Of a stretch of DNA of 5,749 nucleotides, positions 1-5,651 are shown piece after piece. The stretch covers positions 1-5,749 of the forward strand of contig CAZFZT010000129.1 of assembly GCA_964523675.1 (NCBI GenBank). Reading direction: 5' to 3'. The notes under the pieces are model-generated. The model made no database searches. It was not told the origin of the DNA and was given only the letters and a program-made list of their open reading frames with translations. The stretch's first letter is position 1. Each line of letters begins with the position of its first letter. This DNA is from CAZFZT01 sp964523675 (lineage in GTDB: Bacteria > Planctomycetota > Phycisphaerae > Phycisphaerales > SM1A02). A program made the position numbers and the translations under genes.

Positions 1-72
1 CCGGCAGGCCGCGGTTGAGACTTCCTTGCGCGAACGAGGTCTTCAACCGCGGGCTTCCGCCACGCGGCTATT
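1..72. repeat. Palindromic intergenic repeat, copy 1 (truncated by the window edge)
   Basis: This stretch matches the palindrome at 2310-2393 in the same orientation. By hand alignment, roughly 62 of 72 columns agree, with two compensating one-base indels near the centre. The inner stem is CCGCGGTTGA (9-18) pairing with TCAACCGCGG (43-52). It is extended by GAC (19-21) with GTC (39-41) around one bulged base, and closes on a loop containing TTGCGCGAA. The right terminus is CGCGGCTATT (63-72); its left partner would lie about a dozen bases before the window. The element sits downstream of the zinc-ribbon gene, in non-coding DNA. It resembles REP or MITE-like palindromes. No open reading frame or target-site duplication is visible. 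Confidence 0.8.
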
Positions 73-202
73 GTGCGTGAAGAGTCGCGCCATGTCTTGA
101 CTCATTTGCCGCGATTGCCAGAACTGTGAAGTCTGCGTTGCGACGTGTCACGCGCTGCGCGATTTCGAGCTGCCGCGGCGCTCTCTCATCGATGCGCCTT
201 CT

Positions 203-1183
203 TCACAACTTCATCCGCTTCAGCGCATCCGCAATGCGTTGCGAGCGCGCCAGCGCCTTGATCGCACGCTCCAGGTGCGGCAGCCCCTCCTGCATGTCCT
301 CTTTATATTGCCTGTTGTATTCGCGCTGTTTCGCCTTGTGCTCTGCCTCGCGTGCGTTCACTTCCGCCTCGCGCTGCTGCTCCAGGCGGCACTTCTCCTC
401 ATGCCGCTCATCGCGCGTGCGCATCTCGCCGTAGCGCATGCCGAGGCATGTCCTGCATAGCAGTCTTCTATCGTGAAAGAGCGGCGCGTAACGGTCGATC
501 ATCTTCGCGCGCAGGCGCAGGATGTCCGGATCGATCGGTCGGCGTGATGCTGCATGCCTTGCATCGACCATGTCGACCCACGCCTCAGCAGTCGCAGCGT
601 CGTCGATTTCCTGTTTCGAGCAGAGCACCATGAACAGTTTGCGAAACTTGCCCTTGCACTGCGGGCAAATCAAATAGTGCTGCGCCAGCCGCTCGTGAGA
701 CCGCCAACGAACGAGGCGCACCTTCTGTGACCAGCCGCTCATGAACTCCGGCTCCGCAAAGAAACCGAGCAACTTCGTACGCGAGGCGCCTTTGTTCGGA
801 TTGAAATGCCAGACCCTCGGCCAGCCGCCCGCAAGCATGCGCGTGTTGTGCTCTTCCGGATCCTTCATCGCGTTTGACTTCCCCGTGCGCCCGTCGCCGG
901 CCAGCGTATATGGCATGCGAAACGAATGTAAATGCGCAAGCAGTCGGCCGTTGATCTCCACTTCGCCCACGGCCTCAACATGCGGCGTGATCTTCACCTT
1001 GCGCTTGCCACGCGCTGAGGCACGCGCTCGCCTGATCGGACGCAGCTTCGCTCGCGATTTCACCTCAGATGCGCGAACCTCCATGCACGCTGAGCGATCA
1101 ATGCGACCAGCCCGATTGACCCATGTCGGTTTCATCTTCAGCGTCCGCAGGAAGGGACGACGTGGCAGCCATGACCCATTCAT
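203..1183 (-). CDS. Hypothetical protein with split zinc ribbon and charged helical C-terminus
   Basis: No function is assigned. Residues about 30-65 are very rich in Arg and Lys. Residues 120-170 are aromatic and basic. Two CxxC knuckles follow: CPQC at 173-176 (then KGKFRKLF) and CRTC at 243-246 (then LGMRYGE). The pattern CPxC...RKL...CRxC.g..Y resembles zinc-ribbon hypothetical proteins I recall from planctomycetes and other bacteria, where the knuckles sit close together. Here about 66 residues separate them. Residues about 254-326 are Glu/Arg/Lys/Gln-rich and probably helical or coiled coil. There is no signal peptide, so it is likely cytoplasmic and may bind nucleic acid (inference). 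The start is uncertain: ATG at 1183 has a poor ribosome site, while ATG at 1135 (residue 17) is preceded by GGACG. It lies 67 bp after the substrate-binding gene with no terminator between them. A weak promoter-like pair (TTGACT at 1215-1220, CATCCT at 1193-1198 on the minus strand) could also serve it alone. Confidence 0.72.
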   Translation of the reverse strand: MNGSWLPRRPFLRTLKMKPTWVNRAGRIDRSACMEVRASEVKSRAKLRPIRRARASARGKRKVKITPHVEAVGEVEINGRLLAHLHSFRMPYTLAGDGRTGKSNAMKDPEEHNTRMLAGGWPRVWHFNPNKGASRTKLLGFFAEPEFMSGWSQKVRLVRWRSHERLAQHYLICPQCKGKFRKLFMVLCSKQEIDDAATAEAWVDMVDARHAASRRPIDPDILRLRAKMIDRYAPLFHDRRLLCRTCLGMRYGEMRTRDERHEEKCRLEQQREAEVNAREAEHKAKQREYNRQYKEDMQEGLPHLERAIKALARSQRIADALKRMKL

Positions 1184-1250
1184 ATCCCGAACAGGATGCG
1201 CTGAAGTTGTCGCAAGTCAAATGAAATCACGGATCTGCGCGCACGCTGCT

Positions 1251-2297
1251 TCACTCGAGCGCGTGCATGGCCTGCTCAATGGCCTCACGGCGGGCAGCCG
1301 ATGCCGCTGCGAGATCGACATCAAGCGGATGCGGCACCGCAAGGCGTTCGTACTGTTCGCGCAGGCCCGGCCGCAAGGGGATGTTGCCCGATGCTGACTC
1401 CGCGAGCATGCGCTCAACCTTCTCGGACAGCAGGTATTCGATCAGCGTGGCGGCCGTTTCCGGATTCGGTCCGCCGGCGACGCGCGAGACGGTGTTGGGA
1501 ATGAGCAGCGTCCCCGCGTGCTCCGTGCCGGCGTCGCCGTGATATGGATAGATCAACTCGACGTTCAGGCCCTGCTCTTGTGCAGCCCACACATCGTCGG
1601 TGTCCGTCATGCCGAGGTCCGCTTCGCCGCCGGCCACGGCTCGAACGACGCCGGCGTTGCCGCTCGCCAGCAGGCGCGTTTCATTGCGCGCAAGACCTGC
1701 GATGAACTCGTCGTACCGCTCCGGCTCACCCTGCGATTGCCAGTATGTTTTCATCGCGCCCAGGTGGCCGCCCGTCGTGCCGAAGCGCGGGTCCGCCATG
1801 ACAATGCGCCCACGATACTTCTCGTCAGTCAAATCGATCCATGAACGCGGCAGGTCAGCTTCATCCATGCGCTGCGGCGCGTACACAATTACGCGCGCTC
1901 GCGCAGCAAACTCGTACCAGCGGTTCTCGACATCGCGAAACTGCTCGGGCCAGTCTGCGATCGTCTTCGCGGTGAACGGTTCGAGCACGCCCTCTTCCGC
2001 AAGCGCAATCGTCATGAAGATTTCCGATGACCAGTACACATCCGCCTGCGGCCGTTCGGCCTGATGTTCAGCGCGAAGCCGTTCGACCAGGCCTGTCGCC
2101 TTCTTCGCTTCCGTGTCGCCCAGCAGTCGTACACGGATGCCGGTGTCTTTCTCGAATGCAGTGACAACCTGCCGCGCAACGTACTCGTCCGCTGATGTGT
2201 ACAGCACGACCTCGGGTGTCTGATCGCGCGTGCAGCCGGAGAGAGCGAAGCCCGCGCAGATGAAGATGCAGGTGAGAACGCGAAGCATGTGGAGCAT
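1251..2297 (-). CDS. ABC transporter substrate-binding lipoprotein, family 1, iron(III)-type
   Basis: Likely captures a solute outside the cytoplasmic membrane for an ABC importer. The 348 residues are full length for the family. The N-terminus has a short hydrophobic stretch and a lipobox, LSGC (19-22), so Cys22 would be lipidated after signal peptidase II cleavage. Family hallmarks in order are VVLYTSADEYVA (30-41), ADVYWSSE (85-92), WYEFAARARVIVYAP (127-141), GRIVMADPRFGTTGGHL (163-179), AVAGGEADLGMTDTDD (220-235), PNTVSRVAGGPNP (267-279) and GNIPLRPG (304-311). The position where FbpA-type ferric binders carry adjacent tyrosines reads TDTDDVW, so the ligand may not be iron. Tyr250 and Tyr252 are nearby but not adjacent. 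The ATG at 2297 is chosen because GGGG (2306-2309) lies 8 nt upstream; ATG at 2288 is an alternative. No permease or ATPase gene is in the window. An 84-bp palindrome begins 13 bases upstream of the start. Confidence 0.92.
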   Translation of the reverse strand: MLHMLRVLTCIFICAGFALSGCTRDQTPEVVLYTSADEYVARQVVTAFEKDTGIRVRLLGDTEAKKATGLVERLRAEHQAERPQADVYWSSEIFMTIALAEEGVLEPFTAKTIADWPEQFRDVENRWYEFAARARVIVYAPQRMDEADLPRSWIDLTDEKYRGRIVMADPRFGTTGGHLGAMKTYWQSQGEPERYDEFIAGLARNETRLLASGNAGVVRAVAGGEADLGMTDTDDVWAAQEQGLNVELIYPYHGDAGTEHAGTLLIPNTVSRVAGGPNPETAATLIEYLLSEKVERMLAESASGNIPLRPGLREQYERLAVPHPLDVDLAAASAARREAIEQAMHALE

Positions 2298-2309
2298 CGT
2301 AGAAGCCCC

Positions 2310-2393
2310 AATAGCCGCGTGCCGGAAGGCCGCGGTTGAGAGTCCCTTTGCGCAAACGAGGCCCCAACCGCGGGCTGCCGCCGCGCGGCTATT
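2310..2393. repeat. Palindromic intergenic repeat, copy 2 (complete)
   Basis: This 84-bp imperfect palindrome is centred between 2351 and 2352. The outer arms are AATAGCCGCG (2310-2319) and CGCGGCTATT (2384-2393). The inner arms are CCGCGGTTG (2330-2338) and CAACCGCGG (2365-2373). The centre, TTTGCGCAAA (2347-2356), is itself a perfect palindrome. Comparing the 41-base half-arms within 2311-2392, about 31 positions are complementary. It lies between the terminator of the large secreted-protein gene and the start codon of the substrate-binding gene, filling most of that gap. It carries no coding capacity, and I see no clear flanking duplication. It matches copy 1 at the left window edge, in the same orientation. 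Confidence 0.85.
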
Positions 2394-2404
2394 TGTCGAT
2401 GATG

Positions 2405-2434
2405 AAAAAAAGCGCCCGGCGTGTGGCCGGGCGC
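2405..2434 (-). terminator. Intrinsic terminator of the dockerin-protein gene
   Basis: Read on the minus strand, a perfect 9-bp GC-rich stem, GCGCCCGGC with GCCGGGCGC, closes a 5-nt loop (CACAC). It is followed directly by seven T residues (2405-2411). It starts 33 bases after the TAA stop of the large gene and points the same way. It should end that transcript and separate it from the substrate-binding gene downstream. Confidence 0.93.
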
Positions 2435-2467
2435 TCGATGAGATGAAAACAAACTGCGTGTGCTGCG

Positions 2468-5368
2468 TTACCTGCCGCCCCAGTTCGCGAGTAGGAAGAG
2501 CAAGTCAGGCACGCCGACATTGCCATCGCCATCGAAGTCGGCCGGGCAGGTCGAGAGCGGGCCATTGCCGGGGATGCCGGCGGGGCACGTGCCCCACGCA
2601 GCAAGCAGCGACAGCAGATCGGGCACGCCGACGGCATCATCGGCTGTCAGATCGCCGGGGCATTCCACGACGCTGCCGTTCTCGACATAGCGCACGCCGG
2701 CCGAGGCGACTTCCCTCATGACTCCGCCGATCTCAGCGGAGAGAATCAGATCGTGAATCGCGCCGACCTCGCGGCTGCTCTCAAAGCGCGCTTCGAGATG
2801 CAAGACCGCGCTCGTGCCGGGATCGATGGCCTCGATCAGCACCGGCGTCTGGCCGCCGGAGTGACCGTTGAGGTTGATCAGCGACGAAGTCGCACTGTAC
2901 GAATACAACAACTTGTCGGCACGGCCGATGCTTTCTACCAAGGTGTCCACTCGAGCTGTTTCTGCAAGATTGACATCGACCACGCCGGGCACGCTCAGCG
3001 TCGCGCCGCCATCGACGCGAACATGCTGAATGTCGAAGCACCAATCGGGCAGCGGATCGGTGAGCATCTGCACCTTGCCCTCCGCCTTGCACTCCTTGCC
3101 CGTGGTGGTGTTGGTCACCATGGCGGTGAGACAGGCGGTCGCATTCGGAACGCCGCCTGCGCCGAGTTCCGCACACGATACGTTGATCGGGATATTGACG
3201 CACTGGCCCGGATTGATCGGCGGGGTCGTGCCGGCATTTGGTGTGAACGCGCCCGGCGTCAGCGGAGCGCAACCGGGCAGCGCATCGATCATCCAGTCGA
3301 ACGTCTGCGCCACGCCGGTGTTGTTGCAGATCGTGAGCGCGATCGTCGTGAATTCATCCTGCGGACAACACGACGCAACCGCCGTCAGGTGGCAGTCATC
3401 CCGAGCCGGCTCAACCGGGCACGAATCCGGCGTGCAGAGTACGCCGTCACCGAGATAATCGCCTTGCGCGGCCTCGCACTCCTGCGGGCTGATGCCATCG
3501 GCGCATGTGCCGTCGGGCAGGCAACATCCGCCGAGACCCGGTTCGATGCACGGATTCGGATCGCAGGTGGAACCGTCCCCGAAGTAGATTCCGTCGATAA
3601 CCTCGCATTCAAGTTCGCTCAAGATCAGGCACGAACCGTCGCCGCGACAGCAGGCGCCAACCGGCTCGAAGCACGGCTGCGGGCAACCGATCGTGCCGTC
3701 GCCCTGGTAGATGCCGTTGACCTCTTCACATTCTTCTTCAGTCACCTGAAGACAACCGACAGGCGTGCAGCACGCGCCGGTGATCGGTTGGTCGCCGCAG
3801 GGCGGAAGTTCGATGCAGATTTGCCGCACGCAGCACATGTGCATGTCCTCACCGTGCGTGCTCATGGAGAAGCACACTTCGCCGCCCTCTGCGCCGAGGC
3901 CGCTGAACGTGAGCGAGATCGGCCCCGAAGTGCCGAGCGGCGCGACCGGCGGCGTCATCAGCATGTAGGTCGGTGAAACGCTCACCGTCGCAGGCGAATC
4001 AACGAAGAAGAACGTATGCCAGATGGATGTGTTGACGAGATTATCGAACTGGAATGTGTAGGTGTATTCGCCAGTGGTTGGATCGCAGGAGATGTCCTCA
4101 CTGCCGGGATGCACCTGCCAGCAATCACATTCCGGCGTGATGCAGATGTCGGTCGTGCAACACGGCACGCCGTCTTCATTGATGAGCGTGACGAAGAAAC
4201 AGACCTCCTCGCCGGTCGTCAGGCCGGTCAGCGTAACCTGCCCCGAAGCGCTCTGGCCGTCCGGAAGGTTGATATTGGGCCAGGTGTTGGGATTGATCTG
4301 AACCGTCCCGGCCGGCGGCACCGGCGCGAAGACGATGTGCTTGGCGGTCACGCCCGAGTTGTTGCTCACGGTGAGATCGAGCGTGAGCGTCGTCGGATCA
4401 TCCTGCTCGCACAATGTCTGATCGACGGTGACCTCGCACGTCGGGCCCTGTTCAACTTCGATGACGAAGTCGTCCACCGACATGAGTTTGCCATTGAACG
4501 TGCCGGGACTCGTGCGGAACGTCATCTGTTCGATGTCGTTCATGGGCATCATGAGCGGCGCATTGGAGACGAGCGTCGTCGTGGTGTTGGTCGCAAAGTG
4601 GAAGTAGTCAGCCGACACCGTTTGAGCCACGAGGTCGAGCGTGATGTCCCAGCGGTCATAGCGGGTGCCCGCGCCGATGATGGTGCTCTCGAACATGGCC
4701 GAGCCGTCCCAATAGGTGACGGTGTCGCCGCCCGCGCGCTGCGTGAGGCCGACCATGAAACCAATGTTGCCAGCCGAATCAACGAACGCAATCTCGTCGC
4801 CGAAGTACCCATCCGGCAGTTGCCCGCCGATCTCCGGGCCGGCAAGGCGTGCGCAAACCCAGAAGGAGATGTTGATGACGGAGTTGCCGGTACTCGCCGG
4901 CGCGACTCCGCCGAGATCGTACTGATCGAGGTAGTAGCGATACTTGAGCGGCGGTCCCTGCCAGCCCTGGTGCGCAGTGGTCAGCACAAGCGCCTGATCC
5001 CACATGGACCCTGATGTCCCGTTGGAGTTGACCCATGTGCGGTCGTACCCCGAGTGGCCGCTGGCATATGAACTGGTCCCGGCCGCGCCGGAGATCACCT
5101 GCCACAAGCCGGTATTCGGTGTAATGCCGACCGGCGCGACGGCAAAGTATCCGCTGTTGGCGCCGTACTGACCTGCGTTGTAGTTCTGCACCGGGTTGAT
5201 GGCGATCTGATACCCATCGACTCCTTCGAAGCCGCCGAGCCATGCGTTGGCGGTCGAGACGGTGCCGATCGCGCAAAGCAGCCCCGCCGCAATACCGATC
5301 CTTCGAGTCGCCCTCCCGTTTCGATTGCGCGGTGAACCCCGAAACGTCGAGCTGTAATGGCCGATCAT
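2468..5368 (-). CDS. Secreted multidomain Cys-rich protein with C-terminal dockerin-like domain
   Basis: A 966-residue exported protein, probably extracellular or surface-associated; no enzymatic motif is visible. A signal peptide has Arg-rich residues, a hydrophobic core (24-39) and an ANA|W cleavage site after residue 42. Residues about 43-308 look like a concanavalin/LamG-type beta sandwich, ending in MSVDDFVIEVEQ. Residues about 310-524 hold two related Cys-bearing beta-sandwich units, with EEVCF...PCCTTDIC and GEVCF...MCCVRQIC at equivalent places. Residues 531-655 hold three tandem six-Cys modules. Residues about 657-768 form another Cys-bearing beta unit, and 770-896 a Cys-poor beta-rich stretch. 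Residues 903-965 form a dockerin-like pair of calcium loops. ATG at 5368 is chosen over an in-frame GTG at 5389 because AAGGAG (5378-5383) lies 9 nt upstream of the ATG, inside what the GTG would make coding. The gene has its own terminator and a structured leader. Confidence 0.93.
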   Translation of the reverse strand: MIGHYSSTFRGSPRNRNGRATRRIGIAAGLLCAIGTVSTANAWLGGFEGVDGYQIAINPVQNYNAGQYGANSGYFAVAPVGITPNTGLWQVISGAAGTSSYASGHSGYDRTWVNSNGTSGSMWDQALVLTTAHQGWQGPPLKYRYYLDQYDLGGVAPASTGNSVINISFWVCARLAGPEIGGQLPDGYFGDEIAFVDSAGNIGFMVGLTQRAGGDTVTYWDGSAMFESTIIGAGTRYDRWDITLDLVAQTVSADYFHFATNTTTTLVSNAPLMMPMNDIEQMTFRTSPGTFNGKLMSVDDFVIEVEQGPTCEVTVDQTLCEQDDPTTLTLDLTVSNNSGVTAKHIVFAPVPPAGTVQINPNTWPNINLPDGQSASGQVTLTGLTTGEEVCFFVTLINEDGVPCCTTDICITPECDCWQVHPGSEDISCDPTTGEYTYTFQFDNLVNTSIWHTFFFVDSPATVSVSPTYMLMTPPVAPLGTSGPISLTFSGLGAEGGEVCFSMSTHGEDMHMCCVRQICIELPPCGDQPITGACCTPVGCLQVTEEECEEVNGIYQGDGTIGCPQPCFEPVGACCRGDGSCLILSELECEVIDGIYFGDGSTCDPNPCIEPGLGGCCLPDGTCADGISPQECEAAQGDYLGDGVLCTPDSCPVEPARDDCHLTAVASCCPQDEFTTIALTICNNTGVAQTFDWMIDALPGCAPLTPGAFTPNAGTTPPINPGQCVNIPINVSCAELGAGGVPNATACLTAMVTNTTTGKECKAEGKVQMLTDPLPDWCFDIQHVRVDGGATLSVPGVVDVNLAETARVDTLVESIGRADKLLYSYSATSSLINLNGHSGGQTPVLIEAIDPGTSAVLHLEARFESSREVGAIHDLILSAEIGGVMREVASAGVRYVENGSVVECPGDLTADDAVGVPDLLSLLAAWGTCPAGIPGNGPLSTCPADFDGDGNVGVPDLLFLLANWGGR
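2474..2662 (-). other. Dockerin-like domain region of the large secreted protein
   Basis: This encodes residues about 903-965 of the 966-residue protein. Loop 1 is DLTADDAVGVPD (Asp905, Thr907, Asp909, Asp916) and loop 2 is DFDGDGNVGVPD (Asp944, Asp946, Asp948, Asp955). Each is followed by a leucine-rich helix ending in AWG or NWG. Loop 2 fits a canonical calcium-binding dockerin loop. Loop 1 has Thr in place of the third-position Asp or Asn and lacks the usual central glycines. Cysteines sit just before each loop (903 and 941) and at 928. Comparable tails are common on exported proteins of Phycisphaerae, where a cohesin partner is usually not evident; a sorting or anchoring role here is inference. 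Confidence 0.88.
3404..3778 (-). repeat. Three tandem six-cysteine modules within the large secreted protein
   Basis: These are residues 531-570, 571-612 and 613-655 of the 966-residue protein. Each unit has the plan G(A/G)CC-x4/5-C-x7/8-C-x5-G-x-Y-x-GDG-x2/3-C-x3/4-C. Cysteines fall at 533, 534, 539, 547, 562 and 566 in unit 1; 573, 574, 580, 588, 602 and 607 in unit 2; and 615, 616, 622, 631, 645 and 650 in unit 3. Six regularly spaced cysteines in an exported protein suggest three disulfides per unit. The function is unknown. Such modules typically occur next to dockerin tails in Phycisphaerae-like proteins. Confidence 0.9.
3797..4441 (-). repeat. Diverged tandem beta-sandwich units within the large secreted protein
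   Basis: These are residues about 310-414 and 414-524 of the 966-residue protein. Each unit starts with a Cys-containing strand, passes through alternating hydrophobic beta strands, and ends with a matching signature: GEEVCFFVTL...PCCTTDICI, and GGEVCFSMST...MCCVRQICI. The shared EVCF, CC and IC positions indicate internal duplication. A third, more distant relative may be residues 657-768 (ASCCPQDE...LTICNN). They look like Ig-like or DUF11-type spacer domains carrying disulfides. The exact family is not identified. Confidence 0.7.
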
Positions 5369-5377
5369 GTTCCACTT

Positions 5378-5383
5378 CTCCTT
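5378..5383 (-). promoter_or_regulatory. Strong Shine-Dalgarno site deciding the start of the dockerin-protein gene
   Basis: The minus strand reads AAGGAG followed by nine bases and then ATG at 5368. This fixes the start at 5368 and makes the in-frame GTG at 5389 unlikely, since the site would then fall within coding sequence. Confidence 0.85.
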
Positions 5384-5388
5384 GATCA

Positions 5389-5444
5389 CACCTGGCTCAT
5401 GAGATGACGGCCGCGCTCGACAAGGTCAGAGCGCAACCCAGGTG
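5389..5444 (-). promoter_or_regulatory. Nested stem-loop in the 5' leader of the dockerin-protein gene
   Basis: On the minus strand, an outer 7-bp stem CACCTGG (5444-5438) pairs with CCAGGTG (5395-5389). It encloses an inner 6-bp stem GCGCTC (5434-5429) with GAGCGC (5418-5413). The inner stem extends by GAC/GTC past one unpaired T to a CTT loop. Only five bases separate the outer stem from the AAGGAG ribosome site. Within the asymmetric internal loop a tiny open frame, ATG AGC CAG GTG TGA (5400-5386), overlaps the 3' arm. Both stems are perfect, so the structure is probably real if this stretch is transcribed. A role in mRNA stability or translation control is inference, and it resembles no riboswitch class I know. 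Confidence 0.5.
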
Positions 5445-5568
5445 ACGCGACCGCCAGGGCTGATCTCGCCAACCGTGCGTACCCAGCGATGGCAGGAGTG
5501 ACTGCCCCCCAACACTCATCCTTCCACACCCGCCTCTTGGTTGAACAGCTCAAGAACGCGGAACGTCA

Positions 5569-5596
5569 ATTATGGCTGCGCCAACTTGATTCGCAA
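5569..5596 (-). promoter_or_regulatory. Weak promoter candidate upstream of the dockerin-protein gene
   Basis: The minus strand carries TTGCGA (5591-5596), 16 bases, then CATAAT (5569-5574), a fair match to sigma70-type boxes in otherwise GC-rich DNA. It would give a leader of nearly 200 nt that includes the nested stem-loop. Planctomycete promoters are poorly conserved, so this is only the best candidate seen between the upstream stop and the start codon. Confidence 0.25.
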
Positions 5597-5600
5597 TCAA
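5586..5600. promoter_or_regulatory. Perfect 6-bp dyad TTGATT-CGC-AATCAA
   Basis: A 15-bp inverted repeat with a 3-bp spacer lies in a locally AT-richer part of the gene-free region. It overlaps the -35 element of the promoter candidate, so it could be an operator for a dimeric regulator. It could also be a weak hairpin after the possible upstream gene, although no T-tract follows. A chance match is possible at this length. Confidence 0.3.
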
Positions 5601-5651
5601 AATCCCCCCATTCAGAAGAAAATTCCGCGATCCACCACCTGCCAAGGCGCT

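Noticed and set aside
177..198. Inverted repeat GGCGC/GCGCC just after the zinc-ribbon gene, considered as a terminator
   Set aside because: The stem is only 5 bp, the loop is 12 bases and no T-tract follows on the minus strand.
875..898. Walker A-like pattern GDGRTGKS in the zinc-ribbon protein (residues 96-103)
   Set aside because: It fits GxxxxGKS literally, but no clear hydrophobic strand leads into it and no Walker B or other NTPase motif follows. A chance match is more likely.
741..1397. A 218-codon open frame on the plus strand
   Set aside because: It overlaps the zinc-ribbon gene and the end of the substrate-binding gene on the opposite strand. The substrate-binding frame is certain, and this frame shows no family features.
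2753..3976. A 407-codon open frame on the plus strand
   Set aside because: It lies antisense inside the large secreted-protein gene. Its translation is Arg/Ala/Asp-rich without domain signatures, as expected for a shadow frame in GC-rich DNA, whereas the minus frame has clear modules and a signal peptide.
4016..5014. A 332-codon open frame on the plus strand
   Set aside because: It is antisense to the lectin-like and beta-sandwich part of the same gene, Arg- and Ala-rich, and has no recognisable motif.
5369..5389. GTG start at 5389, giving a 973-residue product
   Set aside because: The seven extra codons would contain the AAGGAG ribosome site that is ideally spaced for the ATG at 5368, and they add charged residues ahead of a signal peptide that is complete without them.
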